Shown: positions 1 through 9,634 of the stretch, in pieces | Position numbering within the stretch: position 1 is the first letter of the stretch | How the letters are laid out: the number at the start of each line of letters is the position of its first letter | NCBI GenBank assembly: GCA_014529385.2 | Contig: CM043964.1 | Coordinates: 7,949,497-8,013,496, forward strand | Source of the DNA: Adiantum capillus-veneris | Lineage: Eukaryota > Streptophyta > Polypodiopsida > Polypodiales > Pteridaceae | Reading direction: 5' to 3' | Length of the DNA: 64,000 nucleotides | Program-made: the position numbers and the translations under genes | The notes under the pieces: generated by a model | Told to the model about the DNA's origin: nothing | Databases searched by the model: none | The model's input: only the letters and a program-made list of their open reading frames with translations

Positions 1-477
1 ACCATCAAGAATTCCCTTTATAGTTAATCCCTTGGTAGTGATGGGTAGGGTCGCATTAGACTCGTCGCCTTCAAAATACTGCCCTAATTCGTTAATAGGT
101 ACCTCGATCACAGACTCGTGTCCATCTAAGTCAAGTGATTGCACATGATTTTCCTCATCAATCATAATCGAGTCAGGCCTATTTGGTTGCGCAAACTACG
201 GTAATCCCGTTCGTAGCTCTCCGTTAACGAATGCTCGAAGTGCAAGGAATAACTCAGGATCTCCATACAGCTTTGCTATGATCGTGGTTCGGACCTCAGA
301 AGACATGAAGTCCACTAGTTTGGCAACATTCATTGGCATTTTGCAGGGTGTAGGACCTTTGACTAGGAACTGGTGAGGATGGAATCTCATATTCCTCAAT
401 GGGATCAGGTATTCCTTCATTAAACATCCTTTCCAACAAGAAGGGTGTATGCTCACTTTCTGATGTCCCGTCCTCAC
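1..477 (-). pseudogene. start of gypsy pol (linker to retropepsin), interrupted
   Basis: Read leftward from 477, this frame overlaps the gag end by about 180 bp in a different frame. It stays open to a TAG at 196-198 and then continues open to the window edge. The last visible residues, KGILDG, look like the start of a retropepsin active-site segment of the ILDGGS type common in plant gypsy elements (inference, because the site is cut by the edge). The run MPMNVAKLVDFMSSEV marks where pol-like sequence leaves the gag frame. The frame change could be a programmed shift or a mutation. The TAG is either a lesion or a readthrough codon; a lesion is more likely. Confidence 0.5.
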
Positions 478-3400
478 TCCCTTCTTGGATGATACTAGAT
501 ATGGCTAACGGTCTATGGTTCATGTGGGGTGGATGAACTTGCGTGGGAAACACTGTGTCATGAATTTTGACATGCATGGGTTCTGGTTCTAGTTTCCTTT
601 GAGTCTCCTCCACTAAACCTCTTAGATGTTTCACCTGCTCAATCTCGTCTACTGGGTTTGGGTACGTCCCAATCTTCTTTATACGATTCTTCCCTTTTTG
701 CCCCTGCGGTTTATCTTGGGGGTCTTGGATTGGATTTGGAAACACTTGTGGTGTTTTCAGAGGCTCTTTATGGTTTTCTCTTATTCGGTTTTCATTTGGT
801 TCCATGTTACGGTTTTCTTGGTCGGTCTTTCCCTTTGTGGTATTGGTTCTAGTTTCCATTGTCTCGATTGAATCTGAATCATCCTCGAGGTCATTCATAT
901 ACACGGGGTCATCTCCTGTTCCTATGTTTGTTTTGGAACTTGGCTTTGAATTTCCCGTATTCTGCGACCTCTTCCTTCGTATCTTCTTTTTCTTTGCTTG
1001 GATAACTGACGCGGTATCTCTCTCTTCGAGGATATGGCCTGGCCCTTGAAGCATGGACCGTGTAATCGCATAAGCGGGTGCGACGGGTGGTATTGGCGAT
1101 GTCACACTAGCAATTTCGACCAAATTTAGGGGTGTGATTTTAGGCGCATTTGGGTTATAGGGGCATTGGGCAATCAAGTGATCTATGCCACAACGATTAC
1201 ATGTGAGTATTGGCATTGCAGACGTGCTCCCTTGATTCATTTGCATATGTGCAACATTCTTTTGCAGCCTAATAGGGCACTCCGCTACCCGATGTGGTCC
1301 ACCACACTCGTAGCATTGAAGAGGTGGCCTCCTAGCCTGGGTGTTGATATTTTGACCTCTGGATGCGAGAGCAGCAGCTTGATAAACCGGCTTGACTTGC
1401 CCCCAACAATCTTCCATGTAGTATATAGGACACTCTTCCAATGTATCAAGTCCGTAGGTAATACTAGTGTCTAGTGGGGGCTGCGGTCCTAGCACAGGAG
1501 GTGGTAGCGGTGTAGCTTGTACAACATTTTGAGATCTAGGGACCATGTGTTGCGGTAGTTGCTCAACAGGTGGAGCAGGCATCAATACAGGAGCTTGAGG
1601 TGCATCCGTCCAGGCTACAGGTGGTCTATTTGCCATCATACGTTTGATCATTAAACAATCCTTATCTTGGTGACCATACCTACCACATGCGTTGCAAGTT
1701 CCATTAAATTTTACTCTAAACGTAGGGCACTCACTAGTGCTATGTGGACCCAAGCAAATGGAACACCACTGTTGCTCCCTTCTTGGATACATGTGACTAT
1801 TTTGAGGGGGTCGATTATCCTTAAGAGACTCTTGGATTGCCTTGGTGAGGTCTGTCAAGAATGTCTCAAATACCTTTGGCTCATTGGCAATGGGCTTTGC
1901 AGTCATGGGTTCATACTCAATGGCTTGTGAGCTAGTGGATCTCGTGTCAGTAGACACCCTCATGCCTGCTATCATCAAGTTGTCCTCTAATTGGTTTGCA
2001 TTGGCAGTGACATCTTCCCAGGTTGTGATACCTCTAATCACTAGTCCATTATAGATTCCTTCATTCCTCAGCCCTCGAATGAATCGATCAAGCAGTTGGT
2101 TATTGTTGAAGCGCTCATTTACAGGGCAGCGAGAGTTTAAGTGCTTTAGACGACTAATGAAGTCCCTTACTGACTCTCCTTCCTTACGTTCGGCCTTCTG
2201 TAGCTGAGATGCTACACCCCAAAGCACACCTTCTCGTATGTACTCCTTTAGAAACAACCTTCGAAGGGTAGGGTAGATTGTTTTCTTGTCCACCCTTAGG
2301 GTTCTATACCAATCTCCAGCCTTCCCACTTAATGTCAAGCTTAAGGCATTGCACTTATGTAGTTCGTTGCGTTCCCCTAAGGAATCACATACTTGTTCAA
2401 ACACTTCAATGTGTTTTCTAGCATCTTCATCCCCATTGAATTTTTGTGTGAGTTTGGCAATTTGTACTGCCTTACTTCTAGGCTCTCTATCAGATGCATG
2501 ACGCATATTTTCCGCGATAGATCGACCTATGGTTTGAGCAAACGCTGCCAAGTCACCTATGTGAGGAGGCAGGGCCGATGGAGGTACTCTTGGAATCATA
2601 TGTGGGAGAGGGACGGGTACCGGTCTTGGCATATGTGTGGATGATGCAGGATATGGAACATAACCGAGTATAGGTCCACTCGGATAAGGGCTAGGGAGCG
2701 GCACTCGAGGAGCATAAACAAGTGGTACAATTGGAGGTGTGGGGGCCATGTGTGCATAAGGGGCTAGAGGCACATACGGTCGAGGCCCCATATTAGGTAC
2801 TACGACACTAGGTAGTGGCACTGCGCTAACCATAGATGTCATCGGTACATTCTCTGTCAGGCCTATCCCTGGAGTGAGCACTGTGTTTTCCTTAATAGAG
2901 GGTTGAGCCAAGTTAGGGAAGCTAAAGTTGTCGCTCGGAGGCTCAGATTGCATAGAGACCCTAGGTGAAATGACGTAAGATGGGTCCATGGGACTCATTA
3001 GAGGAGTCTCCATTTGTGATAGAGTAGGCTGTTGAGCCTTGCTCGTATCCAGAAATCTCATGGGGACAGTTGAGAGTATATTTACCCCTCGGTTTTGCCT
3101 TTCTGATTGAATAATGCCATGGATAACATTACAGATCATTTTCTGTTGATCTTCGAGGCTCGTGGCACTAGAGGTGGATTGTACAATCTCTATCCATCCT
3201 ACATGGTAGGCGTGGCCAGAGTGTAGATCCGTCAACACCTCAGTGTGGAGGTCGTATGTCCAATGATCGTTAATGAACAATCCTTCTAGAGTCGACGTGT
3301 TAACGGTTTCTTGTGAGGTAGAAGCAATGTTGCTCCCCGTGGTTTTACTTGTCACCAACGGTACTCTAGAGGGAACTTCTGAAGGAGGCAGCTCAACAGG

Positions 3401-3820
3401 GCCTTCTTGGTAAGAAGTTGGCAGGATATCCACATGGACACACTTTGGGGGTGTGGGATCCACGTGCGATGTGAAAGGAGAGTCCACTTCCCCACCCCCT
3501 TCGTGTGCTTCATTTGCATCAGGTTCCGAGCGAGTAGCTCTACCTAATGTTTCCATGAAACGGCTAAACATACTAGTACTAGGTTGTGGAGCTTCGGGAG
3601 GTGCATGGCCTTCTCTCTCAGTGTTTTGGGTAGGATATGCTTCCATGATTTCTGAGTTGGAGGAGGAATCACTAGCGGCTATTTTAGGGTCTTGGGTGGT
3701 GCTACCTTGTGTCCCCGCCGAGGGTCTAGAGCCTATTGTGGATGGGTAATGGGTGTCCGTATGAACAGAGGCACCCTCAATATGCTCATGTTCTAGCACC
3801 CGCCCAGAGCGTAAGTGCAT
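296..3820 (-). CDS. gypsy gag polyprotein, 1174 aa
   Basis: Uninterrupted frame starting MHLRSGRVLEHEH. The first 340 residues or so are acidic and low in complexity. A proline-rich tract spans roughly residues 345-425. It is followed by a retrotransposon gag capsid-like domain (roughly 450-620; AKLTQKFNGDED, LSGKAGDWYRTL, FLKEYIREG). Four zinc knuckles follow: CSICLGPHSTSEC, CNACGRYGHQDKDC, CYECGGPHRVAEC and CNRCGIDHLIAQC. Three of them use C-X2-C-X3-H-X4-C; only the second has the standard four-residue spacing. A basic, charged tail follows. Gag packages element RNA into virus-like particles in the cytoplasm. The length is far above the usual 300-500 aa, from the long N-terminal and C-terminal extensions. 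The full-length open frame suggests recent activity or a recent copy. Confidence 0.85.
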   Translation of the reverse strand: MHLRSGRVLEHEHIEGASVHTDTHYPSTIGSRPSAGTQGSTTQDPKIAASDSSSNSEIMEAYPTQNTEREGHAPPEAPQPSTSMFSRFMETLGRATRSEPDANEAHEGGGEVDSPFTSHVDPTPPKCVHVDILPTSYQEGPVELPPSEVPSRVPLVTSKTTGSNIASTSQETVNTSTLEGLFINDHWTYDLHTEVLTDLHSGHAYHVGWIEIVQSTSSATSLEDQQKMICNVIHGIIQSERQNRGVNILSTVPMRFLDTSKAQQPTLSQMETPLMSPMDPSYVISPRVSMQSEPPSDNFSFPNLAQPSIKENTVLTPGIGLTENVPMTSMVSAVPLPSVVVPNMGPRPYVPLAPYAHMAPTPPIVPLVYAPRVPLPSPYPSGPILGYVPYPASSTHMPRPVPVPLPHMIPRVPPSALPPHIGDLAAFAQTIGRSIAENMRHASDREPRSKAVQIAKLTQKFNGDEDARKHIEVFEQVCDSLGERNELHKCNALSLTLSGKAGDWYRTLRVDKKTIYPTLRRLFLKEYIREGVLWGVASQLQKAERKEGESVRDFISRLKHLNSRCPVNERFNNNQLLDRFIRGLRNEGIYNGLVIRGITTWEDVTANANQLEDNLMIAGMRVSTDTRSTSSQAIEYEPMTAKPIANEPKVFETFLTDLTKAIQESLKDNRPPQNSHMYPRREQQWCSICLGPHSTSECPTFRVKFNGTCNACGRYGHQDKDCLMIKRMMANRPPVAWTDAPQAPVLMPAPPVEQLPQHMVPRSQNVVQATPLPPPVLGPQPPLDTSITYGLDTLEECPIYYMEDCWGQVKPVYQAAALASRGQNINTQARRPPLQCYECGGPHRVAECPIRLQKNVAHMQMNQGSTSAMPILTCNRCGIDHLIAQCPYNPNAPKITPLNLVEIASVTSPIPPVAPAYAITRSMLQGPGHILEERDTASVIQAKKKKIRRKRSQNTGNSKPSSKTNIGTGDDPVYMNDLEDDSDSIETMETRTNTTKGKTDQENRNMEPNENRIRENHKEPLKTPQVFPNPIQDPQDKPQGQKGKNRIKKIGTYPNPVDEIEQVKHLRGLVEETQRKLEPEPMHVKIHDTVFPTQVHPPHMNHRPLAISSIIQEGSEDGTSESEHTPFLLERMFNEGIPDPIEEYEIPSSPVPSQRSYTLQNANECCQTSGLHVF

Positions 3821-4797
3821 GTGCTTTTGATACCCTAAGGTGTCAAAAAGCTGGTCTAGGAGGCCTTGTGACTAGTTTTTTGCGTGTTTTTTGTTTGTTT
3901 TTTTGCTAGATTTTTTAGAGTGTGTCGTGGAATGGGCCGTGTGATAGCTCGAAACGAGCGTATCGCTAGGAGGGACGCGCTGTGCTTTACAGCCCACCGT
4001 TTGGTTCTATTTTGCTCCAGAAAAGCCCGAAACAGTCTTTTCCTAGCTGGGGAACTAGGCTCCAAATACCAAGTCTAAGGGTGCAAGTGGGAAGAGAAGG
4101 GAGGAGAGTGGAGGACTTGCCCCACATGCTCTCATTCCCTCTTGAGGGGGTAGGGTATATATATAAGAGTGAGTCTAGTATATATCATAAGACTGAGGAC
4201 TCAGGCCTGGGCCTGGGCTTGGGCTTGGGCTTGGGGAAATGATCCTGATCTAACTTTTATACAAACCAACCCGTCCGTTTTTATAACTCACGTTTTTTAT
4301 TTTCGAAAATCTAACCTCCCCCTCACTCACGTTTTTATTTTTCGAAATAGATTTTTTTTTAATTTTAATTTTATTTTATTTTTGTGGATATTATTTGGTA
4401 CGCGTTTTGGTGCGCGTTGACCTCACCTAACTATTTACTGTCCCACCTACCTACTGTCCTGCTAATCAGTGGTTCACCTAATTACTAACCTGCTTAATTA
4501 ACTAACTGTGCGCCTAACTCTGCACAAACCAGAAAACACAGAAAATTGAAACTTGACAGAACTGTGCAGTGCAAACCAGAAAATGCAGAAAACGCAGAAA
4601 CGCAAGAAATGCTAACTGTGTAAGCTGAAATCTGAACTTAACAGAACACAGAAAACTTGAATGCAGTCAACAACATTGTGTCTTTCTCTGTTGTTTTTGC
4701 ATAACAACAATAATCAAACTTAAACCGCGCCTTTCCTACATAAAAAATTGCTTCAATACAATTTACAGGTCGCCATTGGAGCTTCACGCGCAGCAGC
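3821..4797 (-). other. leader of the left gypsy element
   Basis: Untranslated stretch between primer site and gag start. It contains a short GGGCTT minisatellite at about 4204-4236 and AT-rich runs. I see no gene; the short reading frames here have no recognisable content. Confidence 0.6.
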
Positions 4798-4815
4798 TCC
4801 CCGGCAGCGGCGCCA
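4798..4815 (-). promoter_or_regulatory. primer binding site, Asp-tRNA type
   Basis: On the minus strand the 18 bases begin TGGCGCCGCTGCCGGGGA. From memory this differs at one base from the complement of the 3' end of plant Asp tRNA. It lies 4 bases inside the LTR end at 4820, as expected for the start of reverse transcription. Confidence 0.75.
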
Positions 4816-4819
4816 AAAA

Positions 4820-5383
4820 TGTCAAGGCTAGGGACTTGCTACGCGCCGTGTGCGAGCCACAAAGGCTCCTAGCACACAGTCATACAACAGACAAGCTCAC
4901 AAGGAAGAACGGTGTGTCACTCACCTTCCTGCATAGTTGCGAATGAAGGATTCCCGCGCCGCGAAGAAGAGGGAGACGCCGCTACGCCGCCCTCAACCGC
5001 CTCGCTGCCGTCGTGCCGCCGCAACGCTCGATCGAACACACAATCTCACACTCTCTCTCTCTCTCTCACACACGCACACACACAAGGAGATGGTGAAGGA
5101 GAAGGTGGAGATGGAGCAAGAGCAGCTTCTATTGCACAATGAGAGAATGACTCAATTTTAGGTTTAATTGGATTTTATGTGAGCTCACCCCATTCACACT
5201 TGGGCGCCCATGCTTAGCCAACTAACCCTAGCATGTTCGTGTTAGAGTACGCCTCTCATCGGCGATCACTCTACCTTTCCCTATTGGACCGACAAACCCG
5301 GTGCCTGACTCTACTTAAATAAATAATACGATTACGGTGTCCGTCGTAGGCGATAGGGTGTCCGTGAGCCACGAGGGTTAACA
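4820..5383 (-). repeat. 5' LTR of the left gypsy element (564 bp)
   Basis: In element orientation it begins TGTTAACC and ends CCTTGACA, a proper TG...CA pair. The inner edge is fixed by the primer site and the outer edge by the junction with copia LTR sequence. It contains a CT/CA microsatellite at about 5049-5084. The second LTR is outside the window, so the boundaries could not be confirmed by comparison. Confidence 0.7.
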
Positions 5384-5496
5384 CCAGTGAGTGATTTTCC
5401 TTCACGCACGATGGCTTCTCCTCATAATGGGGGCCTTACAAATGTGCGCTTTTACCACAGAAGATTACAAGGGTAAATCAAGCTCCATACTTAACA
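5384..5496 (-). repeat. copia-1 3' LTR, first 113 bp
   Basis: Matches the end of the right LTR (about 10161-10273) almost base for base, ending CTCCATACTTAACA in plus orientation. The remaining roughly 650 bp are missing because the left gypsy element inserted at 5383/5384. Confidence 0.9.
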
Positions 5497-5508
5497 ATCT
5501 CCCACTTG
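5497..5508 (-). promoter_or_regulatory. polypurine tract of copia-1
   Basis: On the minus strand AAGTGGGAGAT lies directly before the 3' LTR start TGTTAAGT. This is the expected plus-strand DNA primer and has the same core as the tract of copia-2 at 26333. Confidence 0.8.
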
Positions 5509-5552
5509 AAGACTGATCTCCAAACCAAACCTGTGACTGCTTTCCATTCTGG

Positions 5553-5994
5553 CTTCTTATCCTTGAATGCCGATTGAAGATGAGCAAAAGCTCAACTTCT
5601 CCTTGTTGACCACCTTTGTAAACATGTCTGCAGGATTTTCACTTGTATGCACCTTTCCTAGCTTTAGCTATCCCTCTTCCAAAAGAGTGCGTATGAAGTG
5701 ATATCTCACCTCAATGTGCTTTGTCCTTGAATGAAAGGCTGAGTTCTTCGCAAGATGGATAGCGCTTTGGCTATCACTGTACAAGACACAATTGTCTTGT
5801 TTGAATCCAAGCTCTTCTAAGAATCTGTGAAGCCACATAATTTCTTTGCTTGCCTCCGTCATTGCTACATACTCTGCTTCCGTGGTAGAAAGTGAAACCA
5901 CTTTCTGCAGCTTTGAAGCCCAACTTACTGCTGTGCCTCCAACCATGAACACATAGCCAGTAGTGCTCCTTCGAGTATCTTTGTCACCTGCCAT
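5553..5994 (-). pseudogene. copia-1 RNase H domain
   Basis: The frame includes MAGDKDTRRSTTGYVF, STTEAEYVAM and LYSDSQSAIHLAKN, so the copia RNase H acidic residues are present. The usual tail SENPADM follows, but only after an in-frame TAG at 5668-5670, after which the same frame stays open to about 5553. It is separated from the RT frame by a small frameshift at about 6010-6030. RNase H would degrade template RNA during reverse transcription. Confidence 0.85.
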
Positions 5995-6014
5995 ATCTGC
6001 ATCAGCATACCCTT

Positions 6015-8384
6015 CTAGAGAAATACAAGTCCTCCAAAATACAAAGCATTTGTTGTTGTCCCTTTTAGATACCTAAGTATCCACTTCACAGCTTGCCAAT
6101 GCTCTTTACCTGGGTTGTCCATGAACCTACTCACAACTCCCACTGCATGTGCAATGTCTGGCCTTGTCCAGACCATAGCATACATTAGAGAACCTACCGT
6201 TGCAGCATATGGAACTTTAGACATATAGGCTATCTCCTCTTGTGTCTTTGGACACATATCCCTCGTTAGTTTAAAATGACCAGCCAAAGGTGTAGAAACT
6301 GGTTTTGCATTTTGCATTGCAAACCTTTCTAGTATTTTCTTGATGTAATCTTCTTGAGATAGCTTTATTGTCTTCTTCGTCCTGTCCCTTGATATTTTCA
6401 TACCAAGTATCCTCTTTGCAGCACCTAAATCTTTCATTAAAAAAGATTTAGACAGGTCCTCTTTTAGGTCTTTGATGTCCTGCATGTTAGCACTTGCAAT
6501 CAGCATGTCATCAACATACAACATTAGGATGATGAACTTCCCATCTCCCAAATTCTTCGTGTAGACGCAGTGATCCGAGTTGCATCTTGTGAATCCATGA
6601 TCCAACATCCATCGATCAAACTTCAAGTACCATTGTCTTGATACTTGCTTTAAACCATACAAGCTCTTCTTTAATCTGCAAACCATTTTCTCCTTACCTT
6701 TTACTTCATACCCCTTTGGTTGAAGCATGTAGATTTCCTCCTCTAAGTCACCGTGAGGGAATGCCGTATTTACATCCATTTGCTTGAGATTTAAATCATG
6801 AGCAACCACAAGGCTTAAGACAAGCCTAATTGAGTTCATTTTTACAACAGGAGAAAATATTTCATTGAAGTCAATACCTTTCTTTTGAGAAAACCCTTTT
6901 ACCACAAGCCTAGACTTGTACCTTTTCTTCCCACCTTCTTCTTCCTTCAGCTTGTACACCCATTTGTTTTGAAGTGCCCGCTTACCTTTAGGCAACTCAA
7001 CCAACTCCCATGTTTGGTTGCGATGTAGTGAGTCTATCTCCACTTGCATGCTCTTCGTCCATTCTTCTTTGGATTCATGTTGCATAGCTTCTTCGTATGA
7101 TTCCGGCTCTCCAGAATCTGAGATCAAGAGATGGTTGAAGGAAGGAACAAACCTTTCTGGAGGTCTACTTGCTCTTGTAGATCTTTGGGGAATAGGTTGA
7201 GGCTCCTCATTTGGTTGACGTTGTTGCACATTGTCACCGTTTGCAGTCCTTAAGTCTTCACCGTCCTCAAGCTCCATGTACTCATCACCTGTTTCTTTTG
7301 TTTGTTTTCTTTCCAAGTAATCTTTGTACATATTTTGTTCGTTAAAAATTACATCCCTACTCCTTAAGATTTTACCATCTTCAGGATTCCATAGGCGATA
7401 CCCAAAGTCACCTTCTCCATAGCCAATGAAGAAACACTTTTTGGACTTTGCATCTAGCTTTGATCTTAGGATTCTATCTATGTGCATGAAAGCCTCACAC
7501 CCAAACACTTTGAGAAATGCATAATTCACCGGTTTACCTGTCCATGCCTCTTCTGGAACTCCCCCATCCAATGCCGTTGAGGGTGACCGGTTGATCAAGT
7601 ACACAGACGTACTTACAGCTTCCGCCCAAAGCTCAAGCGATAGGCCTGCATGTAGCCGCATGCTTCGTGCTCGCTCCATGATTGTCCTGTTCATCCTTTT
7701 CGAAATACCATTTTGTTGAGGTGTCCTTGGGGTTGTCCTTTGCCTCCGAATGCCATTGCTAGCACAAAAGCTTTCAAAAGCTTGGTTGCAATATTCACCT
7801 CCATTGTCGGATCTGAGGCATTTAACCTTGGTACCTGTTTCATTCTCCACAAAGGCTTTCCACCTTTGAAATATGGAAAATACATCGGATTTATTCTTCA
7901 TGACATAAACCCATGTTTTTCTAGTCGCATCGTCTATGAATGTTACATAGTACAATGAGCCACCAAGTGATGGTGTACTTGCTGGACCCCAAACATCAGA
8001 ATGAACCAACTCAAGTTTTTTTATTTTTCTTTCATTTCCTGATTTTTGAAAATTTACCCTCTTTTGTTTACCATAAACACAATCTTCACAAAAATCTAAG
8101 TCCACTTCTTTCAAACCTGGTAGAAGCTTCTTTGTTTGAAGGATTTGCATTCCTTTGGTACTCATATGCCCAAGCCGGTAGTGCCACACTGCACTGTCAA
8201 CTTCTGTAGTTGCTGCACAAGCTGAAGGTTGCGTGCTAACAGTACACAAGTAAAGTGTACCGACCTTTTCTCCCTTGGCAACCACCAAAGATCCCTTTGA
8301 GATCTTCCACCGTTTGTTTCCGAATGCAATGTTGTGACCTTCATCGTCCAATTGTCCTGTAGGATTAAATTTTTGCGAAGGCAA
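6015..8384 (-). pseudogene. copia-1 integrase and reverse transcriptase, 789 aa frame
   Basis: A long open frame. The GAG_pre-integrase motif is WHYRLGHMSTKGM. The integrase core has the two aspartates in VHSDVWGP and LRSDNGGEY. The third acidic site, normally NGVAERMN, reads NGISKRMN, so the catalytic Glu is Lys (plus-strand codon complement near 7706). Copia RT follows, with WVYKLKEEEGG, DVNTAFPHGDLEEEIYM and the intact LYVDDMLIA. It is linked upstream by a frameshift near 8360 and downstream by another near 6020. Even without the frameshifts this copy should not integrate using its own enzyme. Confidence 0.92.
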
Positions 8385-8587
8385 GGAACATGCCTAACAT
8401 CTTTAAGCTTCCATTCATTTCCGTTAGCAGTTTTGACAGAAACTGTACCTTTGCCGACAATCTCACAAGCTTCATCATCTCCCAAGTATACATACCCAAA
8501 ATTACCTTTGGTGTAGTCTTGGAAATGTTGCTTGTGTGGTGTCGCATGGAATGAAGCCCCGGAATCTACTATCCAGGAATTAGACAC
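8162..8587 (-). pseudogene. copia-1 protease segment
   Basis: Contains the aspartic protease site WIVDSGASFHAT and the motif LKDVRHVPCLRKNLI that leads toward integrase. It is in the same frame as gag, separated only by TAA at 8624-8626, with open sequence on both sides. The protein should run on into the integrase frame, but an indel near 8360 shifts it. The last 45 or so residues listed in this frame are therefore out-of-frame sequence. Confidence 0.85.
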
Positions 8588-8623
8588 ATTGTCTAATGAG
8601 AGAATTAGAGCATCTTGCTCTAC

Positions 8624-9445
8624 TTAACCTGCCACATTGGCCTCCGATGTTGGCTTGTTGTCTTGAGACTCTGTCTCCTTCTTCTTCTTGGACCAACAAT
8701 CCTTCTTGACGTGGCCCTTCTTGCCGCAGTTCCAACATTCAAGAATTGACTGTGTGCGTGACTTGCTCCGTCTTGAGCGATCACGACCCTTTTGGTTTTT
8801 GAACCTCTCCTTAGGCCTTTCTCTTGTTTCTACTGACAATGCAGCACTTGATGATTCTCCTGTGCTTCTCCTTCGCATTTCCTCGCTTAGGAGAACACCC
8901 ACAACATCATCAAACTTAAGAGTATTTGTGCCAGAAATGGAATTACTTACAGCCATCACAAGGCTGTCCCAACTATCCGGTAGAGATGATAGTATAAGGA
9001 GAGCTCGCACTTCGTCATCGAAATTGATTTTCATCGATCGAAGTTGACTTATGTTTGTGTTAAAGTCATTTAGGTGTTCTGCAACTGAACCATTCTCTGC
9101 CATCTTTAGATTGAACAAGCGTTTCATAACAAATACCTTATTGGATGCCGATGGTTTCTCGTAGAAGTCGTCAAGTGACTTCATCAAGTCCTCCGTGGTC
9201 TTCATCTCCGAAACATTGAAGGCCACCGTTGACGCTAAGCTTAACCGGATTGTTCCCAGTGCCTTTCGATCAAGGACAATCCATGCTTCATCTGCCATCG
9301 TTGCGGGCTTCTTTGCAAGACCGCTTAGTGGCAAATAGAGGTCCTTCTGGTAGAGATAGTCTTCAATCTGCATCTTCCAATGTTGGTAGTTTTTACCGTT
9401 GAACTTCTCAATCTTGAGCTTCCCTTCCTCCGCCATAACCCCCAC
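8624..9445 (-). CDS. copia-1 gag, 273 aa
   Basis: Starts MGVMAEEGKLKIEKFNGKNY, the usual Tnt1-type gag opening. It has a UBN2-like capsid region (LYLPLSGLAKKP, LNDFNTNISQLRSM, LLILSSLPDSWDSL), a basic linker and one CCHC knuckle, CWNCGKKGHVKKDC. It ends at a TAA that interrupts an otherwise continuous gag-protease frame, so in this copy gag would be made alone. Gag forms the particle and binds RNA. Confidence 0.9.
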   Translation of the reverse strand: MGVMAEEGKLKIEKFNGKNYQHWKMQIEDYLYQKDLYLPLSGLAKKPATMADEAWIVLDRKALGTIRLSLASTVAFNVSEMKTTEDLMKSLDDFYEKPSASNKVFVMKRLFNLKMAENGSVAEHLNDFNTNISQLRSMKINFDDEVRALLILSSLPDSWDSLVMAVSNSISGTNTLKFDDVVGVLLSEEMRRRSTGESSSAALSVETRERPKERFKNQKGRDRSRRSKSRTQSILECWNCGKKGHVKKDCWSKKKKETESQDNKPTSEANVAG

Positions 9446-9495
9446 TCAATTCAAGGAATCCTTTCCTTGAGATAATTTAACTACGAGCAAACCTT

Positions 9496-9507
9496 GCTCT
9501 GATACCA
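9496..9507 (-). promoter_or_regulatory. primer binding site of copia-1 (initiator-Met tRNA)
   Basis: Minus-strand TGGTATCAGAGC, two bases inside the LTR end at 9510. This is the standard plant copia primer site. Confidence 0.95.
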
Positions 9508-9509
9508 GT

Positions 9510-9589
9510 TGTTAAGAAATAAGACGTAGCTAAATAGATATTTGAGTAGATTACTTAATGGAGAGAGATAGATTTCACACACAAGAGAT

Positions 9590-9634
<45 letters not shown>

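Larger units (their letters stand above)
1..5383 (-). mobile_element. Ty3/gypsy LTR retrotransposon, 5' part (runs off left edge)
   Basis: In minus orientation this shows, in order, an LTR (4820-5383), an Asp-tRNA-like primer binding site, a leader of about 1 kb, a very long gag and the start of pol. The rest of pol and the 3' LTR lie left of the window. The primer type and the C-X2-C-X3-H-X4-C knuckles of gag suggest the Athila/Tat side of plant gypsy elements (family knowledge; no RT is visible to confirm it). The LTR outer edge abuts copia LTR sequence at 5384, so the element inserted into the 3' LTR of copia-1 and is younger than it. Confidence 0.85.
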
